The translations under genes and the position numbers were made by a program. A DNA stretch of 64,000 nt from Tetmemena sp. SeJ-2015 (lineage: Eukaryota > Ciliophora > Spirotrichea > Sporadotrichida > Oxytrichidae): NCBI GenBank assembly GCA_027382625.1, contig JAJKFJ010021011.1:62001-126000 (forward strand), written 5' to 3'. Each line of letters opens with the position of its first letter. The first letter of the stretch is position 1. Below are positions 47,401-59,005 of the stretch, in pieces. The notes beneath the pieces were generated by a model, which saw only the letters and a program-made list of their open reading frames with translations, was not told the origin of the DNA and did not search any database.

Positions 47401-48130
47401 TTATTGAAGCAGTGCTCAAAATGACTACTTTAATTAAAGTAAAATTAAAATTAAAAGCAAAGCTCACTAATATATTGAAAATCCATGCTTGCACCCTCAA
47501 GTGCCTGTGATAAATAATCCCAAAGAGTTCATCGGATACTCTCAGGACCTTGCGAATAAAATCTCAACCATTTTGTTCAGAGATATCGAGAGGAGAATAG
47601 ACAACTCACTTAACTTTAATGTAAAAATATCTACATGAATTTAAATGGTTTATAACAAGAGCTGCAAGAAATAGTTACCTAGATTGGCTGCGCTTTGCTT
47701 GTGAACCACTCTCTAGGAATCGTTCATAGGGACATCAAACTTTCTTAATATTTTATTAACTGGGGAATATTCTCTACTTTATGGAAAAATAGAGGAATAA
47801 CTATGACTGTCTGTTTAAAGTCTCTGACTACGGCTCTGCCAAAGTCTCCACTCCTCTAAAGGATTTAGATGAAGAGGATGATCTCTTCCTGGATTTGAAG
47901 GAGTTCAGAGATTTATTCCAAGGGGACGGCGCCTCAATTTTAGCTGGAACTCCTAAGTACTATGCTAGAATTGTTGTAAATATTTGTAGTATATATTTGA
48001 TGCTCCTGAATCTCAGAATAATTTGGAAATTTATTTAGCTATGGTTTCTTAGCTAGCACTCTTCGGGCCTCAAATTAAGTTCACTCTCGATCAGATTAAG
48101 ACACTAAATATATAAGTGAGTGTTATGTTA
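44500..48130 (+). CDS. Divergent protein kinase with long insert (fragmented)
   Basis: An acidic N-terminal block (44.50-44.79 kb; DEDEEEEKSQQHEINVIDIS) precedes a Gly loop KLGEGGFGVVTKSTSKEGDQ. Lys in IFQAVKRSLHP could be the ATP-binding residue, and KEIYLLDRLKNPHIVKLKDK supplies helix C. A Gln/Ser/Lys-rich insert covers about 45.1-45.9 kb. After 1.4 kb of AT-rich DNA, KEFIGYSQDLANKISTILFR leads to QIGCALLVNHSLGIVHRDIK, the HRD loop. Then come FKVSDYGSAK (DYG in place of DFG) and, across an IES, LAGTPKYYAPESQNNLEIY. A one-base frame break follows HRDIKLS. The C-lobe DxW and later motifs were not found. DYG and the missing C-lobe make activity doubtful. An eIF2-alpha-kinase-like split lobe is one possibility, unproven. 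Confidence 0.55.
45960..47400. other. AT-rich gap inside the second kinase
   Basis: No supported coding; poly-A/T and frequent TGA. Either one very large IES or several merged ones. Confidence 0.45.
47962..47999 (+). other. IES in second kinase, pointer ATGCT
   Basis: ATGCT at 47962-47966 and 48000-48004. Excision of 38 bases gives GTPKYYAPESQNN, restoring the APE motif. Confidence 0.8.
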
Positions 48131-48309
48131 TTTTAGATTGGCCAGAGGAAGGTATATATAAATATGAACTCATTAGGACACTCACTCAGTTTAAAGTAAA
48201 TTGAGTGAAAGTATTAAATATGTATTATTAAGTTCATTAGGATTCCATTCAAGATTAAATAATAAGTTATATTACTCTTTAGTATTTGACTATTATATAA
48301 ATTATATTA

Positions 48310-48830
48310 AAGATGGAGAATAAGATCCCCTCTTTCGCAGAGACTGAGATGCAATCACACTTACCTCAAAATAGAGTGAGCAACAAGATTCAGACCAAGC
48401 TCTTGTTCCCCATGGCTTTCTTGGGAAATAAATTTTGGATTTTAAAGCTAAGATAAATAATAAAGTTATTTAAATCTGTTTAACATTTTCTACATCACTA
48501 GTCATCACTTTGCAGATGAGCATTAGCTTCACTACCTCGATCTGATTATTGGCAAAGAATAATTTTGCTAGCTTTTGTTCCAGTACTACATAATAAATTA
48601 TCACTCTAATAAAAAATATATATGTTTACTTCAATATCATCAAGAAAAAGTAACTCAGTGGCCTCCCAGAAAAAATATCTACTAAAATTTATAATGAGCT
48701 ATTTTAAAGAAAGATTTAGAATCAAGTGTGATAGAATATTTAAAGAGGAAGCTGGGAAGCCCAAAAAACTTGAAAGAATTGAGTATGGTGCCTTCCATAA
48801 TATTTTAAAAACTTTTGGTATTATATAAAA
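48310..48830 (+). CDS. Unknown coding-like segments
   Basis: Blocks NKIPSFAETEMQSHLPQNRV (48.32 kb), ADEHQLHYLDLIIGKEQFCQ (48.51 kb) and YFKERFRIKCDRIFKEEAGK (48.69 kb) are protein-like on the plus strand, separated by frame changes. They could be the C-terminal part of the preceding kinase or another gene. No family recognised. Confidence 0.35.
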
Positions 48831-48960
48831 TTAAGATAATTAGAAACTGCTTTTCGTTCTGAAGTTATACTCGAAGAAGATTTCATTGAAATCATATTTT
48901 ATTCTAGATTATAGATCCAAGTTGGTTTGATAAGTGAATAAGATAGGATATTTAAACTAT

Positions 48961-49515
48961 GCTTTAAAAAATACTAAATAATAGGAGCCTTGAAGGTCCT
49001 CTGTGCTGGGAGTGCGGAATAAATCAGTTTGATCAGTTCTATTACAAGGAAGGTCATTTCAGAGGCAACAAGTTGAATGGAGAGACCAGAGTTCTCTGCA
49101 GTAATGGAGATATGTATGTGGGTGAGAGGAAAGAATCTTAATTTATAAATTTTCAATTAATATTTATAAGATGATATGCGCCATGGCTAAGGGATAAGTT
49201 TTTATGGAAACGGTGAGGAATACTACGGCTCTGAAGATAACCACTATAAGAATTGTTTTCAAAGGAGATATTTGTGATATTCTATATAAGGAAGGTCCGG
49301 GAGAGTTATTGCTTTTTTATTTTAAGAGTTCATCTTTAGGGATAGATCAAGATTCAAAGGTGAATGGAACAGAAGGCAAGTTAAACCCGTAGTGGGGACT
49401 CTACACCTCCTCTGATGGATCTCTAAGAGAGTACAGAAGATATCTAAATGGTAATTTTGGACCTTACTTTGAAATAAATTAAAGATAGTTAATAAGTGAT
49501 TATGCTTAAGTATAA
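48961..49515 (+). CDS. Second MORN-type protein
   Basis: MLQKILNNRSLEGPLCWECG then YYKEGHFRGNKLNGETRVLC and SNGDMYVG form a MORN unit. A gtgagagg...ataag interruption (about 49124-49170) is followed by DMRHGQGISFYGNGEEYYGS, a second unit. After another frame change come FKGDICDILYKEGPGELLLF and KLNPQWGLYTSSDGSLREYR. MORN repeats have the pattern YxGxxxxGxxxGxGxxxxxxG seen here. The second interruption was not resolved, so the end is approximate. Membrane or cytoskeletal anchoring is typical for the family. Confidence 0.5.
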
Positions 49516-51979
49516 TTTTTTTAATTATATCCCAATAGGTGAGTTTAATAATGAAATGGTTAATACTTAATCTAACTAAACTCTCATTTTTGTAAAAATA
49601 AAAAAAAAGAAGAGAGTGGAATGAAATGAGAAGGGTAAAAAATAAGTGAAGCTTAACATGCAAGTGTATTATATAATTGACAAAATAATATTTCATTAAG
49701 TTATTACAATTTAATATTTAAATAAGTTAACATTAGAATGCAGCAAATAAAGATCCCATTATCTTTAATTTAATGAAGTTGATTTTTATTTTTGAACTCA
49801 CATTTAAAATCACCTACCTCATAAATGCAGTATTAATGGAATAAAAATCATTAAATGACTCTATAAATAAAAGTAAGTAATGATAATGAAAATAAATTAA
49901 AAAATTAATTTTGAAAGAAGAGACTATGCTGAAGGAGTTATATTTTGAAAAAATAGGAATGGGTGAACTCTTTTACAAATTTAATGATTAAAATTACATC
50001 ACCTACTTCCAAAAATAACAGATGAAATATACCTTGTACTTTAATTTTTAATGATATTTTACGGTATTGAATTCCAATCTATACTTGTGAATCATGTGAT
50101 TTATTGCATAGGATTAATTAACTTTATCCATAATAAAATAAGGCTCTTAAAGTCATAATTATATTAATGAATTGCAAATTAAATGGAAATTAATTTTTCC
50201 TATTTTGATAAATTGATTTAAAAGAAGCAGCAGCGCGAATAAATATTTAGTCATTTAAAAATAAATTATTTAAGTGAATTTTTCTTTCTTTAAACTTATG
50301 CAGTTTTAACTTTAAGTTAATACAAAATAATATTATTGTAGGTCATTTATAAAATTTCATAGTGATAAATTTTAAGAAATTATTTAAGAAATTATTTTTT
50401 TAAAAAGCACGTTAGCATAATAAGTTTCCAATAAGTTTTTAAACTGGAATCATTCCTCAATCAAGTTAGCAATAAAGATAGAAGTTTTTTGAAAATTATT
50501 TTTTGTTTAAAGAAATAAATTTTTATAAAGATAAAAGAATAATAAATTGTTCTACTACGAATAAGTGTTTTATATTAGGACTAAATCCTTTTAGATTAAT
50601 ATATTTTTACCTATCAATAATTTATACTAAAAGTACAAATGTAGTTATTGTATACCTCAAATAATGGTTAATTAGAGCTTTCTCTTTTTTATTAAAATTT
50701 TAAAACTAACAAAAATTTTAAAAGTCAAATAGCATGAGAAAATTAATTTCACAAGTTAAAATTCTATACCTCATATATAAATCTTTCTTTTTGTCAAATT
50801 TTTATTTCTATCTGATTTATTACAAAAAGGCTAACTATAAGGTGAAGAGTAATTAATTAATTAATTAAATAGCACTAATACTCTTTATTCCCACTAGTAT
50901 CCTAATAATCAACGAGCCAGATTTAACAAACAACCACTACTCATTTATGATATTAAAAGAATTGAGTCTTGAAAATAAATATCTAGCATAATTATCCCTG
51001 GAATAGAAGAAGATTAGATAATTAGATAAGACTTTTATCTCTCATTTTCTTTCATGCCTCTGTAGCAAGAGCTGTTTTATTTATCTATTTAAAAAATATT
51101 ATTTTCCTTTTCTTCTTATTACAGTAAAATAAATTTTATTTTCTTTTTTCTTTTGTATCACTATAATTCACAATAATTTAAGAATGGAAAGTGAGGACGA
51201 CAATTAAATATTCTTAGAATTATTTGAACTAATAAATTTTATATTTTGAATCTAATTGATAAACCAGTTAAAAAATCAAATATTTTTAATCATATATTTA
51301 CGTAAAGATAAATTTTAAAAATTATATAAACTCCTTTTCTAAAATTCATTTGGACAATTAATTAAATTTCTCACATCAAGAGTTTGTAAAAAATTATGGC
51401 AAACCCATTTTTTTATTCAAAATTATTTTTTTTTAATTAAAAATTAAATAGAAATTTTGGCTATAATTGCACATATAAAATTAATTTTAAAAATTGAAAC
51501 AACTTAGAGGAATCAGTAACATCCCGCATCAATGTAAGTAAAGAAGAATTAGAATTCCCTTACATATCAATAATCCAAAGCCTTGAAAATTTACGAAAGG
51601 AAAAAAATATTTTCGAAATAAAATAAGATATTTTGCCATCTACAAATTGGAAACCTTCTCATCAAAGAAAATAAAAAATTTAGTTATCTTAAAATAAGTT
51701 TTGCTTGTGAGTTGTGAAATTAGCCCTTGTTTTTGTTTCACCTAAGATTTATAAATTTGATCTCTTTTTTATTCCTTGTTTAAAAAAAAAAATTAATAAA
51801 AAATAATTTTTTTACTTATTAAAATGATTCAATAAATCTTTCCCTTAAAATGTATTTAATTTAATCTAATAATTTAAATACAAATTTTATTAAAAAAAAT
51901 TAATAAATTTTTAAAAAATTTTTTAAATGCGGTGTTTCTTACTTGATAAAATTTTGCCCCTGTTAGATAGAACTTAGAA
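49516..51979. other. Gene-free AT-rich region
   Basis: Extremely AT-rich, low complexity, dense TGA, no conserved motif seen on either strand. Confidence 0.6.
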
Positions 51980-52345
51980 ATGGAAATAGGAAGTCCTGAC
52001 TATTCTTTTAATGATTACCTCCTGTGGTGAGTAGCTTACATTTAGAATTGGGAATAAATGTTTTAACTTTATTTCATTTATATAGACTGATGAAGACATT
52101 TAAAAGTACTTCCAAGAAATTGAATGTACTTCTTCTGTAAAGACATTCTCCCGAACTGATAGAATTGTCAAAAGTTGAAAAATAGGATTACGAAAATTTA
52201 AAAGGAAATAAACCAGTGTAAGTATTCAAGATATTAGATTTGTGACGTCATTTTATCTTTAGATTATCCATTTCAAACCGCAAACGAAGAAACTAAGAGT
52301 GGAAGCAGTTAATTAATATTCAATTCAAAATTAATTTATATTTTA
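51980..52345 (+). CDS. Unknown protein, N-terminal segments
   Basis: ATG 51980 gives MEIGSPDYSFNDYLL. After a pointer-flanked insert comes MKTFKSTSKKLNVLLLQRHS, then PELIELSKVEKQDYENLKGN. A GTAAGT...CTTTAG intron (52218-52262) joins KPV to LSISNRKRRNQEWKQLINIQ. The sequence then fades into AT-rich DNA. Later segments at 53.7, 54.3, 54.9 and 55.5 kb on the same strand may belong to the same gene. No domain recognised. Confidence 0.5.
52022..52086 (+). other. IES with intron-like ends, pointer CTG
   Basis: CTG at 52022-52024 and 52087-52089. Excision of 65 bases gives NDYLLMKTFKST in frame. GTGAGT and TATAG inside it mimic an intron, but splicing there would create a TGA. Confidence 0.6.
52218..52262 (+). 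other. 45-base intron
   Basis: GTAAGTATT...ATCTTTAG; joins GNKPV to LSISNRKRR in frame. Confidence 0.7.
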
Positions 52346-52399
52346 AAGTAATTCGGGGGCTGGCACCTATTAAACTCATTTTGCATTTCATCTTGTTTA

Positions 52400-53730
52400 A
52401 TGACTTTAATTATTTTAAATCAGCAAGAGGAAGAAATCAACAACCATAATGAAATGTACATTTAAAAATAAATAAAATAATTTTAAAAATTGCTAAAAAT
52501 AGAAATATAAAAAGGATTTCGAGAAATCATTATAAAAAGGGTGAAATAGAAGACATTAATTAAAGAATTTGCTTATATTTTACTCTTTTAGATCTCTTTG
52601 AAATTAACTTCCCACTTTCTTAATTTCTCATTTTCCACCTTTTTCTGTTATTAAGTGCTATTAGCAATATTTAAAAGAAGAAATTTAATCCTTCACTAAT
52701 TGATTTATACAAATTCTTAAGTATAAATTTTAAAAAAAATTAATTAAGTATTTTAAATCAAAAATCCAATATAAATATAACTTATTTTATTTAAAAGAAA
52801 ATTCTAGTTAATTTTAAATTTTAGAATTAAGCTTTTGCAAATATTTTTTAAAAAAAATTTTTATGAAATAGTAGTCTGAATTATTACAAGAAAATAGGAA
52901 ATACGAAATAATGCAATCTAGAAGAATTAAAGAGAAATCTTTATATGTGTTGTTTTTAGAATGATATTAAAATGTTTTTGCCTTAATAACTCTTAAAGGT
53001 AAATAAATATGCTTTTTTAATGAGCCAAAGATAAACTAATACCAATAGTTAACAAGCAGGAGCACCTATTAGCGAGGAATTTAAAATAAAAATTTAGAAT
53101 TATAAATGAAAATTAATTTAATCTCCTTTTAGAATATATTTTTGTCAGATTTATTACTTCCCTCTTTTAGATAAAATAATTGATTAAGAAATTTATAATT
53201 CTTATTAAAGATTAATTTATTAGAAAGTATATGAATTAAATTTTTCAATGAAAATATTGTCTCATTATTGTGCATTTATATTTAAATTCTAAGTAAAGAT
53301 CTCATATTGACTTTGATTTGCTGTTGAATGACTTGTATAAAGTCTACATTTTTTCTAATTTGCTTATGATTTTATATTTCATTCTTCCTTATATTGACCT
53401 ATTTTGATTTTAAAATTTCTTCTCTTCTAAGCTAGCAAGCTAACTAAAAATATCAATTAAAATTCATCATAATTTAATCAAAATGGAATCTCAAAAATTA
53501 TAGTGGCTAGTTAAAGCTCTCTGGGGTTAATCCTTAAAAGCTCCAAAATGTAAAAATAAGGCACAAATATACTAGAGAATTTAATACAGAATCGTCGATA
53601 TTTTTCTTTGAAATTGAAGCTGTTTTAGTCCTTGTTGGCTATTCTTTAATTAATTAGGGTTTTTTAAATTTTAATATCTCTAAATTTAAAAGTGGAACCT
53701 AAAGCTCTAAAGCAGCAATAGCAATAGCAA
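52400..53730. other. AT-rich spacer between coding segments
   Basis: No supported gene; possibly a large IES between the segments at 52.3 and 53.7 kb. Confidence 0.4.
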
Positions 53731-53734
53731 CAAA

Positions 53735-54066
53735 AAAGACTCTCTTAGGAGAAGCCTAGCTAACATTTTTGAGAATGTCAAGGCCAAGATTTAAGAAAGG
53801 AGGGCAACCAACAAAACCAAAAAGATACAAGCTATTTTGGGCATCAACGAAAATACTAAACAATTGAACACTTTTGACTTATCAGAGCCATTGAGATAGT
53901 TAAGACCAAAAATAACTTTCACCAACTATAACATTCAAAAGGATTCTACTCTCCAACTCAAAAATAAAAAGAAGACTTAAAAAGAAAAGGAATAGCAACT
54001 AAAGGTAGAAAGAGTGAGGGGTTTTTACGAAAATCTACATATTGGTTGTCCCACCATTAAAAATTA
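53735..54066 (+). CDS. Unknown Lys/Gln-rich coding segment
   Basis: Open on the plus strand: SLANIFENVKAKIQERRATN, KTKKIQAILGINENTKQLNT, FDLSEPLRQLRPKITFTNYN, then KKKTQKEKEQQLKVERVRGF and YENLHIGCPTIKN. Ninety-plus residues with balanced codons flanked by A/T-only DNA on both sides, as expected for an MDS. No family recognised. Confidence 0.5.
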
Positions 54067-54334
54067 ATTTAAAGTATATTTAATCAGCCAAATAATATAT
54101 ATCACTTTTTTAAGAGTTGACCTTGAATTCAAGTTTTGGGTAAACCTTTAAACAAACCCAAAATCTCAAATATAATACTTGTTTTTTACTTAACATTTAA
54201 ACTTATTTTAAAGATGTCATGAGAAGATAATTTAGTTTGGAATTATTAATTCTATAAATATTAATTAAAACATTTAATACCAAATATTTTATTACTTACT
54301 TTTTCAAAATTAATTTTCATTAAAAAAATTGAAG

Positions 54335-54505
54335 AACTTTCAAACTCTCTAGGTTAAAATGTGAACTCGATTACCAGATGTGACAAAATTCTCAAACATC
54401 TTTCTAAAAATTCAATCTTCTAATATATTTATTTCGACTAGAAATTCCTCAAATAGTGGTCTTGTAACCTCAGACTCGGATAGTAACAACACCAGCCAAG
54501 TTTTT
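54335..54505 (+). CDS. Unknown coding segment
   Basis: Reads SNSLGQNVNSITRCDKILKH, LSKNSIFQYIYFDQKFLKQW, SCNLRLGQQQHQPS. Coding texture, uses TAA/TAG as Gln, flanked by AT-rich DNA. Possibly the next MDS after the segment at 53.7-54.1 kb. Confidence 0.45.
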
Positions 54506-54924
54506 TTTATAATTAAATAAATAATTTTTTCGTTTGATAAAAATAAAGAAGCAAATAAATTAATAAGAAAATAAATTATCTTCATATTAAAATTTTTTGT
54601 ATATCAAAAATGTAGCTCTTGAGTTATATATGAAAGTAACTTTTAAATGGAAAAAAATTATTATTTAAATAAGAAAAAAAAAATTATTTTTCAAATTAAA
54701 AGATAGCCAAATTTTTATCTTTAAAGGAGTTATATTTTTTATTTTTAAAATTTCCATTTGAAAAACAGTAAATAAACTTTTTTTAACAAAAACTTAGATT
54801 GATTTTAAAATCCAAATTTAATAATCCCTTACATGTAGGTTAAATTTTGTTTTAAATAAAGTTAGAAATAAACCGAATTGATAAAGTCGCTCTTTAGTTA
54901 GATAACATTATTTTCCTTAATTAA

Positions 54925-55125
54925 ATTCTTCAGCTTGGCAAAACACACAAAGCTGATATTATAAGTAAGCCAGGCTAACTTAAAAGGATTCGTCTCAATA
55001 TGTAAAGACATCAAGCTATAGAAAGCACTTTATGAATGATTACAAACGAATGAAATAAAAAGGCAGACTGTAAAACTATTAAAGCTTACACCCAGTAGAT
55101 CTTACTCTCAATTTTTTGTTTATTA
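54925..55125 (+). CDS. Unknown coding segment
   Basis: Protein-like text KGFVSICKDIKLQKALYE, then after a TGA/frame break LQTNEIKRQTVKLLKLTPSR. Another frame (LGKTHKADIISKPGQLKRIR) is also open, so the correct frame is uncertain. Confidence 0.3.
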
Positions 55126-55509
55126 ATTAAAACTTTTCATTTTAAAAATAACTTTCTCTTTTACCTTCCTAAAAATAAATTAGCAAGAAAAATCAATCAG
55201 TAGTTTATCATATGCAAATATTTTAAGTACATTTTATAGCCCCCCCTTCCCTCTGGTTATGATTATCATATTTAAGAAGAAAGCTTAAAAAAGAGGTATC
55301 TCTTACAAAAACCAAAATTAATAGGAAACTCCTAGTTTCTTAGATGCATCTCAAGGTTTAAACTAGGAAATTACAATAAATTTAAAGTTTTAGTATGTTC
55401 ATAGTAAGCGAAAATACTTTAAATTGAGAGATTATATAAATTTATTAAGCAATATATACATTCAATATAGTTGTTTTAATCTTTAATTTTATTAAACAAA
55501 TGGAATGAA

Positions 55510-56107
55510 ATGCTCTAGCGCAAAATCAATATCACTCTATTAAACTATGATGAGCTTAGAAGTATCTCTTTGAATAATAATACTCACAAAGTAAAGTGTG
55601 AACTTACTGTACGCGTAAGTAGAGTGGTAAATTAGAACAAGGGATTTGATATCTTTAAAACTTGTGACTCTAAATCAAAAGTAGCCTTGTTCTAATAATA
55701 GAAACAACAAAAGTCTTGGAGAATAAGTTGCTTGAAGGAAACAAACCAATTTTGAAAATTTTCTGGAAAATAACTATAGAGTCTAATCAAGCAAAGCTGA
55801 TAGACCTCAAAGTCGAAGAAAATTTACTATTCTTCCTTTGAGTCTGCTAATAGTTTCTAGAATCAAACCAATAATTTATTTTATGGTTTAAAACACACAA
55901 CTAAAATTCCCCCTCCATGATCAAAGGTATTGTCAAACACTGATAAATAACCTTGTAACGGGACTTTCTTAATTGAGAGTAAGAGAAGCAATTCAAGTAG
56001 AGTATATTTTGTTCTCAGTCGAGATTAAATTATTTTGTCAATCAACGAAGTATGCTATTTAAATCTGATAACAGCGGAATTAATAGCAAATTTTAATTAT
56101 CTTTGAG
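55510..56107 (+). CDS. Unknown Ser/Asn-rich coding segments
   Basis: MLQRKINITLLNYDELRSIS, KVKCELTVRVSRVVNQNKGF and DIFKTCDSKSKVALFQQQ run to about 55750. After a frame change, KIYYSSFESANSFQNQTNNL and FYGLKHTTKIPPP continue. The frame crosses one TGA (near 55918), then SKVLSNTDKQPCNGTFLIES and YFVLSRDQIILSINEVCYLN run to TGA at 56105-56107. The TGA in the middle may reflect a missed IES, an error or decay. No family recognised. Confidence 0.45.
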
Positions 56108-56419
56108 GTATCATAATTTTTCTGTAATTAGACTCTTTAAAGTTCAGTTTTAGTTGATAATTTATTAAAAATTTATTTGTTAGAGTTCTCAAAATAGTGA
56201 GAATTAAATTTTCAATTTTTCCCTTCTCTGCACAAGGTCTACTGCCAAAATCAAAATTAATATTAAATAATAATTAATTTTAAATTAGAAATAAAGTATT
56301 GAATTCGTTGGGGAACCTTATATTACCTCCCCCAATTTTACAAATTTAGAGATCTCATATAAGTATTAGAGTGTAACTTAATAAATTAAAATTTTAAATT
56401 ACTGACCTTCTAATCATTA

Positions 56420-56642
56420 CTTAATTGGAAAGAAGTATTAGAGAAATTGGATCACGAATGATATCACTATCCAAAAAAGTATTCCCATCACAACATTCGC
56501 TGTATCCTATATTTAATCCAACTCCGCTTATTCTATTGCACTCTATGATCAGTTTCTCTCCTATGATAATTAGATGTCTTAGCTTAAAAGGCTGTTTGGG
56601 TGAAGCATGAAGACTATCCTGGAAGGTGGATTCAAGCACCAC
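56420..56642 (-). CDS. Coding segment, inverted paralogue 1
   Basis: On the minus strand: ESTFQDSLHASPKQPFKLRH, LIIIGEKLIIECNRISGVGL, NIGYSECCDGNTF. It aligns with the plus-strand segment at 56.71-57.0 kb (PKQPFKLRHLII / PKKPLRLKHLII, GLN.G.SE.DDG). Confidence 0.4.
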
Positions 56643-56710
56643 TGAGATCCGCCCTCACTTAACCTCTTGCAGGTTTCTGCTCATCTATTGTCACATTTCC
56701 TTCCTAAAAA

Positions 56711-57000
56711 ATGGTTCACTCTCGATTCTCTGACGGCCCTAATAGTAGAGACGTTATTCAAGAGACACACACAAAGAAGACACACCGCCTACGCTTATCC
56801 AAAAGATTGGAACCCCTTTACCTCCATATCCAGAATAGTCCTCCTGAATTACCAAAGAAGCCACTAAGACTTAAACATCTAATTATAAGACAGAGGCAGA
56901 GCAAAGGGTAAGAGATGGACGGAGATGGTTTAAACAAGGGATAAAGTGAATTCGATGATGGTCCTGTTCGTGGGGATGGATATATTTTCTGATCAGAATC
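56711..57000 (+). CDS. Coding segment, inverted paralogue 2
   Basis: MVHSRFSDGPNSRDVIQETH, KRLEPLYLHIQNSPPELPKK, PLRLKHLIIRQRQSKGQEMD, GDGLNKGQSEFDDGPVRGDG. It is similar at the protein level to the minus-strand segment at 56.42-56.64 kb, giving an imperfect inverted repeat with a short spacer. No family recognised. Confidence 0.45.
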
Positions 57001-58880
57001 TCTCATACTCTTTTCCACCTGAGCATTTATTAGAAAGTATATTTTTTTAAATTAAAAGGTACTTTTTAAATTCAAAAGAAAAATTTTTAAAAATTCTTAA
57101 AAGCAAGGTTTTAAAGCCCCCAAAAACGAATTAATTCCTTTATTTATAAAATGGCAATAAAATATAAATATGCAATATATCTTTCATTATTTCTTAATTC
57201 CTTCAATATTACATTCGCACCCATAAGTGGCAAATTATGATAAACACTCTCTTCTTCATTCATAATCTTTGAATTACTAGTTGCGAATGCCCTTTTTATC
57301 GCTTTAAAATGTTTTGCCCAAATTTTAATTGTAAGGATTTAAGTTCTTAAACCCCAAAATTTTTAAAAACTGAATAAAACAAATCATATTTTTTTAAACC
57401 CCCCCTTTTTTTTTAATTTTTTCAATAGCCCTATGTTTATATTTTTTGGAAAACCCTTTTAAATTTAAGCCAAATAACCCTTATATTTCTGGGAGTCTTT
57501 ACTTTTTAAAATTTTTTATTTTTTTTTTTTAAAAAATTTTCAATTTATAATTGCATTTCGCTAAAAAAATGTTTAAATAAATCTAATTTGGAAAAAAACT
57601 TTTTTTTAATTTTTTTTTTAAAAATTAAAAAATTTACCTTTTAGAACATTCCCCCTAATTAAATTGTATTTTTTTTTAAATTTGATAGCATAATTTAATT
57701 CTTCAATGGTTGAACGCATAATTTTGTTGCATTGAGAAATCAATTTTACTCAGTCTGGAATTATAAGTCATTGAGTTTATTATTTTATTTATTTTTGGGG
57801 TAGGGGAACAGAAATGCTCAGCCCATAATTTTTACATAAGAACTTCTTAAAAATAGATGTGAAAGCTCAAAAATTAAAAAATAAAAAAGATTTCGGCTTT
57901 TGAAATTTAATTGAGGGTCATAATTAAGATTTGGTCTTTTATTAACTTGATCTGTTATTATTTATTAAGTTCACTTCTTTATTAACTTCATCATGCCTCG
58001 GTTGCTTCTATTTAATATAGATTATGCATTCAGATAGTAATCTTAAAAAAGAGTCTTTATTTTTAGAAACATCAAAGGATTTAAGTATCTAGCTTAGATA
58101 CAGTTCATTTTCACTTCGATATCTTTATTTGAGTTGGGATTGCTATAAGTGTGATATATAAAATATTTACATTTATAGCAATGTACTGCCAATCATAATT
58201 AATCCATTTAATAAACAAATAACAGAAATACAGAACGATAGATTCATAGGATATAAACTCTTAATCAAAAGCACTTATAAATAATGTAAAAACTTAAATT
58301 TTAGCCAAGGAAATTAAAAATGCCAAAATTTATTTTTTGTTGCAATTTAAGCTGATTTTTTGCTTTATTGTAATATTGATCATAAAAAGAATGGGTTTTC
58401 ATTTCTGTCACCCTACCTCCAGCCCATATTTTAGCATATCTATCCTTTTTTAATCATCAAGTGAAAAAGAAGAATGACCAATAGAACTTTTTGAAAAATG
58501 CCTATTTATAGAGAGAAAAGCAGTTTGTAGTGTGATTAAGTAATCAATTATTCATTCTTTATTGTAATTGTCTTAGAAGATTTAATTTATTCTATTTATG
58601 CATTTTAAAATACCATTGAAAAAGATGTTTAAGTTAAATATCAAAGAAATTGAATTAGAGCAGATAATAAATGCTTTTTGCAACTTTTACTTTTATTATA
58701 CTTATATATTCATTCCGCAGTAAAAAATATGATGATTTAAACTTTGAGTTGAATTATTATATCTTTATTCTAAAGTTAAAATTTGTCTTAATGTGTATTT
58801 GTTTATAGATAGAATTAATTAGAAAGTAACTAAAAAAAATTTTAAAAAAAGAAGGATTAATTTAGATTAAATGACCTCGT
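57001..58880. other. Gene-free AT-rich region, partly poor consensus
   Basis: 57.1-57.7 kb has inflated homopolymers (cccccctttttttttt, runs of t/a). The rest is AT-rich with no supported gene. Confidence 0.5.
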
Positions 58881-59005
58881 TAGAGGAGTGATGGGGTTGC
58901 ATGAGTTGGGTCCCAAAACCCCAAGCCGAGAACATCATGATAAACTTTGAACCAGTCAGAGCAAATGGCATAGACTTCAACAGGGTTGAAAAAAAGAGAA
59001 AACAT
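58881..59005 (+). CDS. Short coding remnant near the inverted-repeat element
   Basis: Reads WGCMSWVPKPQAENIMINFE then PVRANGIDFNRVEKKRKH and TGA. GC content and codon texture differ sharply from the flanking AT-rich DNA and resemble the helicase gene nearby. Poor consensus follows directly. It may be part of a second gene of the same element or of a neighbouring copy. Function unknown. Confidence 0.35.

Noticed and set aside
50850..50880. AATTAATTAATTAATT palindromic run as a regulatory site
   Set aside because: Such runs are expected by chance in DNA of this composition and no gene lies nearby.
55600..55740. tRNA-like sequence
   Set aside because: No acceptor stem or T-loop could be paired; the stretch reads better as protein coding.
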